DNA from: Hemileia vastatrix
Lineage: Eukaryota > Basidiomycota > Pucciniomycetes > Pucciniales > Zaghouaniaceae
Assembly: GCA_030280995.1 (NCBI GenBank)
Contig: JASXTE010000005.1
Location: 23,938,001-24,002,000 of the forward strand
DNA: 64,000 nucleotides
Direction: 5' to 3'
Shown here: positions 23,640-34,701 of the stretch, piece by piece
Layout of the letters: each line of letters opens with the position of its first letter
Numbering within the stretch: the stretch's first letter is position 1
The notes under the pieces: generated by a model
Database searches by the model: none
Told to the model about the DNA's origin: nothing
What the model saw: the letters and a program-made list of their open reading frames with translations, nothing else
Translations under genes and position numbers: made by a program

Positions 23640-24070
23640 GAGGGGTGAAAGTGGGTATATCCATGCCAAAGAGGGGTGAAAGTGGGGGAAATGGCCAGGC
23701 CAAGGAGGGATAAAGAGTAGGATGGAGAGAAAAAAAAGAGAGAAAAGAGGGTGAGAAAAAAAGTTAATTTTACATTAAAGATGAAAACAAAACCACTTAC
23801 CAGAAAAATGAGATAAAAAAAGAAACCAAGAAAAGAAAAAGAAAAAAAATATCAATTAGAAAATATAAAAATGTAAATGAAAATGAAAATATGGTTTACC
23901 TGAAGAGATGAGTTGAGAATAAAATAGACTTCAAATTCTTTGAGGGATTTTTGAGGAGAGGAGGAAATTGATATGAGGGATGAAAGAAAAAAGAACAACT
24001 GAAAAATTATGCAATAGCTGAAAGTATAAAACTTCATGTTGAGGTGGAAAACAAAAACAAATGAAACAGG
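23640..24070 (-). other. Displaced 5' leader of Tet-like copy A
   Basis: On the minus strand this aligns with 54230-54640. Shared landmarks in order are CTCAACATGAAR, TTTATCCCTCATAT/TTCATCCCTCATAT, ATCCCTCAAA, a splice-donor-like site (TTCAGGTAAAC here, TCCAGGTAAGT there), GTAAGTGGTT, and CATCCTACTCTTYATCCCTCC. It therefore belongs upstream of the dioxygenase remnant at 19595-20200, from which the solo LTR and other sequence now separate it. Confidence 0.65.
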
Positions 24071-24085
24071 GAAAAAGAGACTTTC

Positions 24086-25263
24086 TGTCAGTATAGTCTA
24101 GTATATAAGTATGATATAATAGTGTTATTTTATGGTCCTACTACTTATTAATAAATGATTTAGTGATTAAACCTCAGGGGAAGACTAATAGAATAGTTAT
24201 ACTCAAATTAAACTCACAATACTTGGATTTAAATGCGTGCTAGTGGTGGAAAATAGAAGAATAAAATATAGTTATAGCTTATTATAAAGATAATATCAAT
24301 TTATAAGGGCTTTATAATATATTTCTGAATGTTAATAATTGTATTGTAGTGTTTGTTTGAAGTGTAGTAATTGAATGATGATAATAAACCGTCAAAATCC
24401 CTTCTTACTTACACCCAAATCCACTGGAGTGCACAGACCTTCAATCCAGATGATGTCACTGCTATCCCCGGAAATTACAGCACTGTGAGGGCCCATCACC
24501 TCCCCATGGCGTCCACTTCAAGCAGTTTCAACACCCAGACCTCCAGTAAGGACCCTCCATCACTATTAATAATAACACAGAGTCATACCATAAATAGAAA
24601 TCCCAGATAAAAGCGGATACCATAAAGAAACAGGTAAAATAAATGATCAAAAAGAGATTTAATGAAACTAAAAGCATATAAAGGAAAAAAATAAAATTTC
24701 CAAGCCCCCAATAACATCCCCAAGCATCCACATTAACCCAAAAACATCTTTCCAACCCATAAATCCGTGAATAACCATCCAAGGAAGTAATTTTAGTTGT
24801 CCAAACTGGGTGTATGCGCCTGATATAGGTGTCTATGCTTCTGTAGGCGTTGTGAGTCCACTGATTTCGTCCATATGACCTAAAATAAGCAGAAAAACAA
24901 AGGTTATAGGCTATTAAGGGGCTAAAACCCACTTATATACCTAAATATACATAATATACTGCATATTTCACTGAATATGAGATTTATGTATACATATAAG
25001 CTTATGTATGTCAATAATTACTTCATATCACTTAAGATAAGTATATTATGACTCCATTAACACCTTAATAAGTATTATTAGGCCATGGATAAGCTATTTA
25101 AACTATTTTAAATTATATAATAGAATAATAATTATATATATATATAATAAAATAATATATATTATTATTTTAACCTTAATTTTAAGATATAAGCTTAATC
25201 TAGTTAAGGTTATCTTATTTTAAGCATAAGAAATACTCAGTCCTAAGGATATTTAGGCTGACA
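24086..25263 (-). repeat. 3' LTR of element 1
   Basis: TGTCAGTATAGTC...GGCTGACA on the plus strand, 1178 bp. Near-identical to 31759-32936 and to the solo LTR at 36371-37547. It contains a 134-aa open frame (24528-24932, minus), discussed under rejected items. Confidence 0.95.
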
Positions 25264-25275
25264 CTCCCTCACCCC
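25264..25275 (-). promoter_or_regulatory. Polypurine tract of element 1
   Basis: Directly inside the 3' LTR the element strand reads GGGGTGAGGGAG, preceded by a run of T. The same motif adjoins the 3' LTRs of elements 2 (34589) and 3 (43731). It would prime plus-strand DNA. Confidence 0.75.
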
Positions 25276-25380
25276 AAAAAAAAACAATAAAAAAAATGTT
25301 AAGACATTTTAATTAATCTTAAGGAATGAAATAATAAAATAAAAAAAAAATTTTATAATACATATACTGAATGAACAGTA

Positions 25381-27702
25381 TTATTTAGATTTAAATTTTT
25401 TCAAGAGATTTTTAAGATCAGAGATTTCATTTTCTGGAATCCAATGGTCATATTCACTTGATTTATTTTTAAATCTTAATAGATACTCAACTCCCTTTTC
25501 TTTAGTAAGGTGTCTCTTTTTAAGTATCTTTTCAATTTCTGCTTTTTCCACTATTTCTTCAGGTTGTTGTTTATGCCTTCCTGATCTTCTTGGAAAGAGA
25601 GCAGTATCATTAGAATGGTATGGTTTTATAAGAGAAATAGGAAATACTGGATGTTTTCTATCATAAGGTGCATATAGAATAACCTCAACAGCATTATTAC
25701 CAACCATCTTTTTAACTACAAATGGTCCAATGAATGGATCCTTCAATTTAACATTACCATTTAAATTGAAATGTAGCGTTGAAATAAGGACTTCATCACC
25801 CTCTTTGAACATTTGTTCTTTATGGGCTTTATCCCATCTTTTCTTTTCATACTCAAAAGCCTTATTTATACATTCATGAGCATGTTTTCTGCATAATTCC
25901 TGCATCTGAAGAAAAGATTTAGTACCTGGATGAATATCCAATCTAGGTAACTTATTAAGAGTTTTAGCAGGGGTATTAGGTACATAAACCAACCATAACT
26001 CAAATGGCTTTTTGCCAGTGACAGAATGTACTGTACTATTATATGCAAATTCTAAACCTGGGATAAGGGTTACCCAATCATGCGTGAATTTGTCATTGTC
26101 TTTAAAATTAAGACCAAAAGCACAGTATCTTCTTATCATATCTTCTAAGGTTTGTATCATTCTTTCTGCTAGCCCATCAGTTTGTGGATGGTGTGCTGTA
26201 GAAAGTTTTAATTGACACCCTGAAACATCCATAAGTGACATCCAGAACTCAGAATTAAATTTAGGATCTCTGTCAGAAACTATTGCTTTGGGGAAACCTG
26301 CTGTATTTAACATTTGTGTCCACCATAAAAAAGCTAAGTCCTTTGCAGAAACCTCTTTGTGGGTAGGAATAAATTTACACATCTTTGTAAATCTATCTAC
26401 AATTACCCAGCAGGAGTTATAACTCTTATGCCCTGCTATTGGCAAACCTGTTACAAAGTCCATGTTAATGATTTCCCATGGAGCTTTTGGTTGCTCAATT
26501 TGTTGTAATAAACCAGCTCTTTTTCCTGTTAATCTTTTAGATTTTTGACAAGAATCACATGTTTCAACATATTTCTGAACATCCTCAGACATGTTAATCC
26601 ACCAAGCTGTGTTTTTTACTCTGGTTAGTGTTTTATGGTAGTCAAAATGACCTGCTAATATATCATCATGACATATACTTAACATTAACTCCTTCATTGA
26701 AGGGGGAATTACAATTACATTACTTAATTTTTTCCTGTAATATATAAAACCATCCTCAATGGAAAATTTTCCTTTCTCTAATGCCTCTTTATACTTATTT
26801 GGTAATGTTTTTATTAAAACATTCATTGAAGCATTAGATGGATCATTTAATATTGTAGTTAATTTACTTAAGTCAGGATCTGAATTATAATTATCAAGAA
26901 TTGATTGCATAAATTCATCCTCAAGATCTACAATATAAATGCCATAAATGTTAATAATCTCTGACTCAGGAACATAAGCAGGATTATCATCATTATTAGG
27001 CAGAGGTACTCTAGATAACAGATCTACATTAGAGTGCAAGGTTCCTGCTCTATGTGTAATAGTCATCCGTCCTCTGTATTCTTGTACAGCTAATTGCCAT
27101 CTAAACATGTGTCTATTTGGAGTTTTCATGTTTAAGAGTGACTTAACTGCACTACAGTCAGTTATTAACTCAAATTTTTGGTCTTCAAGGTAATAATGTA
27201 GCTTTTCAAGAGCCCATACTACTGCCAAACATTCAAGTTGAGTAGCACCATATTTCAATTCACCACTTCTCAGAGTACGTGAAATATAGCAGATTACTAC
27301 TTCTGACATTTTACCTTCAATAAGTTGTTTTTGATGCAAAGCAGCACCCAGTCCAATAAAACTTGCATCTGTATATAATACAAAAGGTAATTGGAAATCT
27401 GGTAATCCCAAGATAGGAGCTGTCATTAAACATTCTTTCAACTTATTAAAAGCTTGTTGTCTTTCATTATTCCAAATGAAAGCTTCTGATTTCTTTATCA
27501 GTGTGGTCAGTGGTGCAGCAATTGATTGGTAGTTTTTTATATATTGTCTATAATAACCACACATTCCAAGAAAAGATTGTACATCCTTCACATTTTGAGG
27601 AATGCCAATATTCTTTATTGCAGCCACTTTATTTTGGTCTACACATATTTGTAAGCCAGATACAATATGACCAAGCACTTTTAAAGATTCAAACCCAATT
27701 TT
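25381..27702 (-). pseudogene. Element 1 pol: RNase H, integrase, chromodomain
   Basis: 765 residues after the TGA at 27700. RNase H: Asp104 (LYTDAS), Glu149 (TQLECL), Asp174 (LITDCS), Asp219 (SNVDLLSR). Integrase zinc finger: His337, His344, Cys374, Cys377 (CDSC). Integrase core: Asp407 (IINMDFV), Asp469 (IVSDRDP), Glu505 (DGLAERM). C-terminal barrel LISTLHFNLNG...GPFVVKKMVG; chromodomain about 708-762 (EEIVEKAEIEKILKKRHL, YDHWIPENE). A chromodomain tail marks a chromovirus and is known to steer integration to modified histones. All key residues are present; only the upstream stop separates it from gag-RT, and readthrough cannot be excluded. Confidence 0.92.
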
Positions 27703-30700
27703 TCATTTTTTCACTGCAAGGGTCATTTTTATTTCATCCATTTTCTGAAATACTTTCCTTAAATGGATTAAGTGTTCATCAAAAGTTTTAGAGAACACTA
27801 TGATGTCATCAATGTATACCATTAACCATCCCTCAATCATTTCATTATGGAATGTTATATCCATTAACTTTTGAAATACTGATGGAGCATTCTTTGGTCC
27901 GAATGGCATTCTGACATACTTATAAATTCCCATGTGTGTTGTTATCAACAAAAAGTTCTGTGAATTCTTTTCAACAGGAATTTGATGGTACCCTTTATTT
28001 CCATCTAGGAAACTTATATATTTAGCACCTTTGAGGGTAGCATGTATAGAGGCAATCCTTGGCAAGGGATAAATATCATCTACTGTAAATGTATTTAATG
28101 CTCTATAATCACCGCACAGTCTTTCTTTATCTTGTTCATAAGAAATCAGCACTGGTGATATTACACAATATTTTGGTGTAGTTTCAACCTTCTCAAGAAT
28201 GCTCATTTTTAATAACATCTTAATATTATCCTCTATGTCTTTCCTCTTCATTGGTGAAGCAGGGTATGGTTTCTTTTTAAGACTAGCAGGAATATTATCC
28301 ATGTCACAGGTTAAACTAATTTTCATTTCATGTTCTTTTACAAGGCCAAGTTCATTTGTACCATGTGCAAAAGCCATTGGAAAAGCTTTAATTAATTCCA
28401 AAATATTATCTTTCTCAGTTTCACTTATCTGAGTGCCAAATGATGCTTTTGAAATTTCTGTTTCCAGAAGTTCCAACTCATTGGATTCTCTTCCTTTAGA
28501 CGGGGAATTTGTTACTGACTCAATGTGTAAGACAGTGTTAAAAGAATTTATTTTAAATTTCCTTTTACCATTCATGCCAATTGTAAAATTATTATTAGCA
28601 GGGTCTAATTTTACACCAAATTTAGTCAGAATATCATTTCCAATGATAAAACAGTTACTACAATTTGTATTATCCATTACTACAAAGTCACAAGTTACCC
28701 TTACATAACCATGTTGGTGTTTAAAGAAAACAGCAGCTTTGTATTTACCAATGGGGTGTAGTACTGATCCAAAACCTCTCCAATTTTTATTCTGAAGTGG
28801 TTCAAGCTTAAACTTATATTCACTATCAATTTTCTGTAATGTATTAGTGGAAACAACTGAACCAGCAGCTCCTGTGTCCAATACTATATTAACATTTTCA
28901 CCAGAAATGATAGCTGGAACCGTGATAGGTGTCATTCTAAAGTTATCAGCTTGTATATCCTTAATGATTTCAGCATCCTCAAAATTCATTAAAGATTCAT
29001 TTGAGTCCATATTTAATATTGGATTTTCAAAGATGGACAAATCATCTTCCAACATACAGACTTCATTTTCATCACTATATGAGATATTGCTGTCATAATC
29101 ACTTGATTCTTTACTTTTTTCAGTTTCAGTTTCAGATTCACGTTGATTTTCAACAATATTTATGTTTTTCTCACAGTTGTGACCTTTTACCCAAGGTTTG
29201 TTACACTTATAACAAGTATTTGTTTCATACTTTTTAGGTACTACAGGTGCAGTAGGTTTTTTCTGCTTCTCCTGAAGTGTTTTTGAATTCTGAGTTTTTA
29301 CAGGTTCAATATTTTGCTTATAAGTGGAATACCTTGATTCATACTTATGGTTTAATAATATTTCATTGCAAATATTAATAAAGTCAGAATATTCAGTAAC
29401 ATTTAATGTTCTATCTACAACAATGTCTCTGACAGATATAGGTAATTTGTATATTATCTTATCTTTCCATAAGTTAAAATCCATATGAGGCTCAATGGCT
29501 TTTAATATTTTGTTTAAATTCATTAAAAATACCATAGGTTTGTCACCATTCAACGGATTATACCTAGTCTTCTCATACAGTCTCTGCTGAGTAAGCCTGA
29601 ATTTAGAACCTCCAAATTGTTTTTCAATAAGTTGTTTCCATTCAGCCCAAGAGTAGTCTCTACCCTCACTTAAGACAGCTTCAAACCATAATAAAGCAAC
29701 ATCCTTAAATAAAGAAATTAATTTTGATGTTATCTCTTCATCTGGTAACTTATATGAGAATTTCAAGTTGTCAATTCTTTGAATAAAATGTTGCCAATCA
29801 GAGCTGGCTTCCCCATCATAAGTTGGGTACTGATCTATTTTAGGCCAGTTCTTCTGATTGGATTTTATCTCACTAATCTTAGGTAAATTCAACAACTCAT
29901 TTACTTTTGATAAATGGTCTTGTATTTCTTCCTGCACGGATTTGTGACTTACATTTTCAGATTTGACACTACCACCAGATGGTTTTAATTGTGGTGGTAC
30001 AGGGAAGGAATGAGATTCACTTTTGCCAATGAAAGGATTATTATTATATTGATTATACTTATGATTATCCTGGTTCATCAGTAGATTGGCAGTTTCAATC
30101 TCAACTTTAGTTAATCTTTGTAGCAGCTCAGAGACACTTTGATTTGTCTGGGCAAAAGATAACTTTGTTCTTGATTCAGTCTTTAATAAATGTGTTTCAT
30201 ATAATTTTTCTAACTCACAAAATTTGTTTGAAAGGTCATTATATTTATTACTCAATGAATCATATTTAAGAGTTAGAGAAAAATGTTCTTTCTCTAATTC
30301 TTTATTACGTGTTGCTAATTGAGAAATGTTCAATGTTAAGGATGAAATTGTATCACTAGTGAGCTTAACTGTCTGTTCCTCACAATCAGTCATTCTATTC
30401 CACAATGCTGAAACAATTCTATGGACAGTTGGATTATTGTTAAAATATTCCATGTCCTCCTTTTCAATTCTCTCACTCTCCTGTGAACCTCTCATCTCAC
30501 TAGTAGGTGGTTGCAACTGAGGATTAACTGTATTATCATTGTATATAGTACTGTTATTATGGACAAAAGACAAGTCAGGTGTATCTACTCTAAAACCTAA
30601 ATTTCTTAAATCCTCCTCTATTTGTTGTACAGATTTAACATCAATAGAATTACCTATATTGTAATTATCAGTATTATGTCTAATCTGAGAGGGTAAGTTA

Positions 30701-31248
30701 CTTACCAAGGGATGGTTGCCAGTCCTGATTTTTGGCGCTTTTTTCCCTTGTAAGGGTGAGCTGAGGAAGTCAGATGAGGGGGCGGATCCCTGTTGCAACT
30801 GTGGCTTGTCCACTGTTGGTGAAACCAGTCCCATTTCCATTTGTCTACCAGGATTTTCTCCTGGGAGTGAGTGGACCCTCCTTGGGTAGGGGGTTGCTGA
30901 TTTGATTGACTGGGCTGGCCTCCCTTTAATTCTGCCATTGCCTGATTCATCTGCTGAAATCCTACCTTGCAATTGTTTTGCAACTGCTCTACTTCTTTGA
31001 ACATGAGAGATTTTGATTCCTCTAGCTTCAGAACCTGTTTGGCCAGGTGGGACAGTTGATCCTGAAGAGGAGGAGACGTCTTTTTGATAGTTATCTTTTT
31101 TAAGAGGGCGTCCTTTTCCTCTATACTCATGCTTTCTGGCTGGGGGTACTGTTGTCCCTCCATGGTGATGTCCTGGAAAGTTTTTATTAGCTTTAGACCT
31201 GGTATTATAAGCAGGATGTTCACTTACACTATCCTGGGGAGCACTCAT
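27703..31248 (-). pseudogene. Element 1 gag-protease-RT
   Basis: 1181 codons from ATG 31248 (MSAPQDSVSEHPAYNTRSKA). Residues 1-200 are Gly/Pro/Ser-rich and basic. A coiled coil lies at about 310-365 (KELEKEHFSLTLKYDSLSNK), then a retrotransposon gag domain at about 470-640 (QYPTYDGEASSDWQHFIQRI). The knuckle CYKCNKPWVKGHNC is near 680-693, protease NIVLDTGAAGSVVS near 789, and RT with LCGDYRALN, YISFLDGNKGYHQ, VRMPFGPKNAPS and active site MVYIDDIIV near 1144. It stops at TGA 27700-27702 where paralogues in elements 2 and 3 read Cys. Otherwise intact, which suggests a recent loss. Confidence 0.93.
30702..31163 (-). CDS. Overlapping +1 open frame within gag leader of element 1
   Basis: In the frame +1 to gag an ATG at 31163 in strong context (ACCATGG) opens 153 codons: MEGQQYPQPESMSIEEKDAL, DQLSHLAKQVLKLEES, GFQQMNQAMAEL, VDKWKWDWFHQQW, HPYKGKKR. 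It stops at TAA 30702, inside a GGTAAGT sequence. The homologous frame in element 2 (41222-41722) is protein-like and keeps EEKD.LL, the KWKWDW motif and HPYRG. Element 3 also keeps KWKWDWF but has stops. Function unknown; it may be an alternative gag N-terminus, a separate small protein, or an accident of composition. Confidence 0.4.
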   Translation of the reverse strand: MEGQQYPQPESMSIEEKDALLKKITIKKTSPPLQDQLSHLAKQVLKLEESKSLMFKEVEQLQNNCKVGFQQMNQAMAELKGGQPSQSNQQPPTQGGSTHSQEKILVDKWKWDWFHQQWTSHSCNRDPPPHLTSSAHPYKGKKRQKSGLATIPW

Positions 31249-31740
31249 ATTGTTCAGAATAACAATATTTTACGTCTACAAAAGGAAAAAACTCTGTGGA
31301 ATTAGTAGACAAATAATATTAGCAATTATATTACTAATAAAAAGCAATGGAGCTTACCCTGAATTTATATCTTTATTTATTTAAATAAAATATAAGAAAA
31401 ATTCGAAAAAATCTGTCAAAAATATAATAATAAGTTTAACTAGACCTCTATAAGGTTGAATAATTAGCTTACTAAGCTTTAGCCAAATACCAATTTTATT
31501 GGGTGTTATATTGGTGTCCAAATACCAAGTGAAATTGTGTTTATATTGGGTACAGTTACTACTGTAAATATCTAATTTTTATGATAAAAAATTAGTACAA
31601 TTATTATAAGGGTTCTTTTCTGCAATCAATGAGTTATGATGACCCACTAATATGCAGCAGATCCAAATATTTGGTTAATTTTGAGTTGTACTAAGGTAAA
31701 AATCACGTCCCAAGGCTTATACTAAATAATAAGTAAAATA
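31249..31740 (-). other. 5' untranslated region of element 1
   Basis: About 490 bases between the primer-binding region and the gag start, with no open frame of note. The same stretch in element 3 (50488-51230) aligns but carries the MITE at 50629. Confidence 0.75.
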
Positions 31741-31758
31741 TAAGGAAAGACCCCCAAT
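31741..31758 (-). promoter_or_regulatory. Primer-binding site region of element 1
   Basis: Next to the 5' LTR the element strand reads ATTGGGGGTCTTTCCTTA, identical in element 3 (51231-51248). Element 2 has ATTGGTGTTCTTTCCT. The tRNA was not identified. Confidence 0.55.
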
Positions 31759-32936
31759 TGTCAGTATAGTCTAGTATATAAGTATGATATAATAGTGTTA
31801 TTTTATGGTCCTACTACTTATTAATAAATGATTTAGTGATTAAACCTCAGGGGAAGACTAATAGAATAGTTATACTCAAATAAAACTCACAATACTTGGA
31901 TTTAAATGCGTGCTAGTGGTGGAAAATAGAAGAATAAAATATAGTTATAGCTTATTATAAAGATAATATCAATTTATAAGGGCTTTATAATATATTTCTG
32001 AATGTTAATAATTGTATTGTAGTGTTTGTTTGAAGTGTAGTAATTGAATGATGATAATAAACCGTCAAAATCCCTTCTTACTTATACCCAAATCCACTGG
32101 AGTGCACAGACCTTCAATCCAGATGATGTCACTGCTATCCCCGGCAATTACAGCACTGTGAGGGCCCATCACCTCCCCATCGCTTCCACTTCAAGCAGTT
32201 TCAACACCCAGACCTCCAGTAAGGACCCTCCATCACTATTAATAATAACACAGAGTCATACCATAAATAGAAAACCCAGATAAAAGCGGATACCATAAAG
32301 AAACAGGTAAAATAAATGATCAAAAAGAGATTTAATGAAACTAAAAGCATATAAAGGAAACAAATAAAATTTCCAAGCCCCCAATAACATCCCCAAGCAT
32401 CCACATTAACCCAAAAACATCTTTCCAACCCATAAATCCGTGAATAACCATCTAAGGAAGTAATTTTAGTTGTCCAAACTGGGTGTATGCGCCTGATATA
32501 GGTGTCTATGCTTCTGTAGGCGTTGTGAGTCCACTGATTTCGTCCATATGACCTAAAATAAGCAGAAAAACAAAGGTTATAGGCTATTAAGAGGCTAAAA
32601 CCCACTTATATACCTAAATATACATAATATACTGCATATTTCACTGAATATGAGATTTATGTATACATATAAGCTTATGTATGTCAATAATTACTTCATA
32701 TCACTTAAGATAAGTATATTATGACTCCATTAACACCTTAATAAGTATTATTAGGCCATGGATAAGCTATTTAAACTATTTTAAATTATATAATAGAATA
32801 ATAATTATATATATATATAATAAAATAATATATATTATTATTTTAACCTTAATTTTAAGATATAAGCTTAATCTAGTTAAGGTTATCTTATTTTAAGCAT
32901 AAGAAATACTCAGTCCTAAGGCTATTTAGGCTGACA
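31759..32936 (-). repeat. 5' LTR of element 1
   Basis: 1178 bp, TGTCAGTATAGTC...TTAGGCTGACA. Followed by the target duplication copy CTTTC at 32937-32941. Confidence 0.95.
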
Positions 32937-33074
32937 CTTTCACTTAAAATTAAAAATAAAAGTCAATATGAAATAATAAAATTACAAAAACAAGAGACTA
33001 ATACACATAACTTGATCCTTTGAAGAGTATGAAAAAAATTGAAAGGGTTGTGTTGAGAAATGTTGGAGTATTAT

Positions 33075-34588
33075 TGTCAGGCTGAAGAACTAATAAGTGC
33101 TCAGAAATATTGTTGTCTAGAAGTATTTATGGTCCAGTATGAACATTATTTGTACACCAATCCAATTTAAAGTAAAATATTATATCAACTCAAATATTAT
33201 TAACCTGTATATCAAATAATCTCACTAATATAAATATAAAAGGCACTTACAATTGACAGAAAAATAGGATAGAAATTATATTTAAAAGGCTAATGATTGT
33301 AACCAGATAACTATATTATATATAATACAATTGTGTTGTGTATTGTATAAAATAATTGAATTGAATTACTAAATATCCACCAAAATCCCCCTCTATATAT
33401 ACCCAAAATCCCTGGAGTACATTCCCCTGATTCTCAGACCCATTACACTGCTATCTCAGGCCATTAAAGCACTTTAAGGGAGCTCAGCTCCCCATGGTGT
33501 CCTCTTCAAGCAGTTTCACAGGCCCAGTTACCAAGAAAACTTCCTCCTCACAAAAGAACATACCAGTACACATCATTATAGCCCCAAAAGAAGGAATAAA
33601 CCCCAAATAAGAATGTCTGGTGACCAAAGCACTGATTGTGCATGACTAATTGTAAAGGAACTAAATAAAAGCCTCATTAAAGGATAACCATAAAAATTAA
33701 TAATAGAACCAATATAACTAATTCCCCACACAAAGAATACCATTCCCATGCCCAACCATCAACCTAATACCCAGATACAGAGACCAGAAGAGGTGTGGTA
33801 AGTGCAGGGGGTTTTCCCATAGCCTTGAAAGGTGGTTGAAAGGGTGAATTCTTGATCTTTTAGGTGTATATATGAATTTGAGGCATAATTGAGACCTTCT
33901 GGGCGCATATCTTGAGGTGATTGATACTGTCTGTGCATATAATAAAGTTTTATGATGTTGCCATGTAATTAATACACTTATTAATTGCAATCCACTTAAT
34001 TCTTTAGTGATTAAATAAGGGATAATCACACATAAGGTAAGAAATTATGCCAAAATGACTAATTATTTTAATAATTTATATTAATATATGGGACTTATGC
34101 AGGCTGCTTATTACCACTACAAAATAGCCAATTTTAAGTGACAAAACCTTAATATTGAAAAGTCATATTTTAAGTATTTTGAATAGTCTAATATATTTTA
34201 CTGATAGGGGGAAATTGATCTGTACAAGCGCATTTTTGATACCTTTAAAAAATGCGCATACACACAACTTTTAGTATGAATTTGTAGCGCATTTTGCTAG
34301 AAATTCATAATAAAGTACAATAAACAGGTTAAGACCACTTAATAAGTTATATTACCATAGCATTAAGTCCTTAAAACTTATTGGGCTTACACTATACTTA
34401 AGCTTAAGTACTTAAGACTTAATAAAAGTACTTCTTTGACCTTTCTAAGGTGTTTTATTATAATATATTGGAGCATTAAAGGTAATACTTCAGGTATCAT
34501 TTACTGTTACTTTTCCACATCTCTTAGACATGTGTTCAAAATCTTTTGATGCTCCATTTACTCAGTCCTGGGGAAACCAAGGCTGACA
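33075..34588 (-). repeat. 3' LTR of element 2 (uninterrupted)
   Basis: 1514 bp from TGTCAGGCTGAAGAAC to CAAGGCTGACA. It serves as the empty-site reference for both insertions in the other LTR copy: ATATCAAATAATCTCAC near 33203 and TTATTATAATATATTGG near 34454. A purine tract like that of element 1 adjoins at 34589. Confidence 0.92.
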
Positions 34589-34701
34589 CTCCCTCACCCC
34601 CAAAAAAAAACAATAAAAAAAATGTTAATTTTTTACAAGGGAAGTAGAAGATTATTAAAAAATATGAAATATAAACACTGAAAAAATTTAACAAGTCAGA
34701 C

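Larger units (their letters stand above)
24086..32936 (-). mobile_element. Young chromodomain Ty3/gypsy retrotransposon (element 1)
   Basis: 8851 bp with 1178-bp LTRs of equal length differing at about ten positions by eye. Perfect 5-bp target duplication CTTTC at 24081-24085 and 32937-32941. Internal parts in minus orientation: primer-binding region, gag-protease-RT-RNase H-integrase-chromodomain in essentially one frame, purine tract. Catalytic residues of protease, RT, RNase H and integrase are all present; the only disruption seen is one TGA in RT. The most recently inserted complete element in the window. Confidence 0.95.

Noticed and set aside
24528..24932. 134-aa minus-strand open frame inside the LTR, same length in the LTRs at 24086, 31759 and 36371
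   Set aside because: These three LTRs are nearly identical copies, so the shared frame reflects recency. The older LTRs at 21159, 42554 and 51249 break it, and it runs into the LTR end. No protein family is recognisable.
28199..29237. Plus-strand open frames opposite gag-RT of element 1, some repeated in element 3 at 46898-47173
   Set aside because: They are antisense shadows of a constrained coding region; their similarity follows from the gag-pol similarity.
33718..34029. 103-aa and related 105-aa frames (52831-53148) in the element 2 LTRs
   Set aside because: They occur only in the LTR, differ in frame and ends between the two LTR copies, and resemble no protein.
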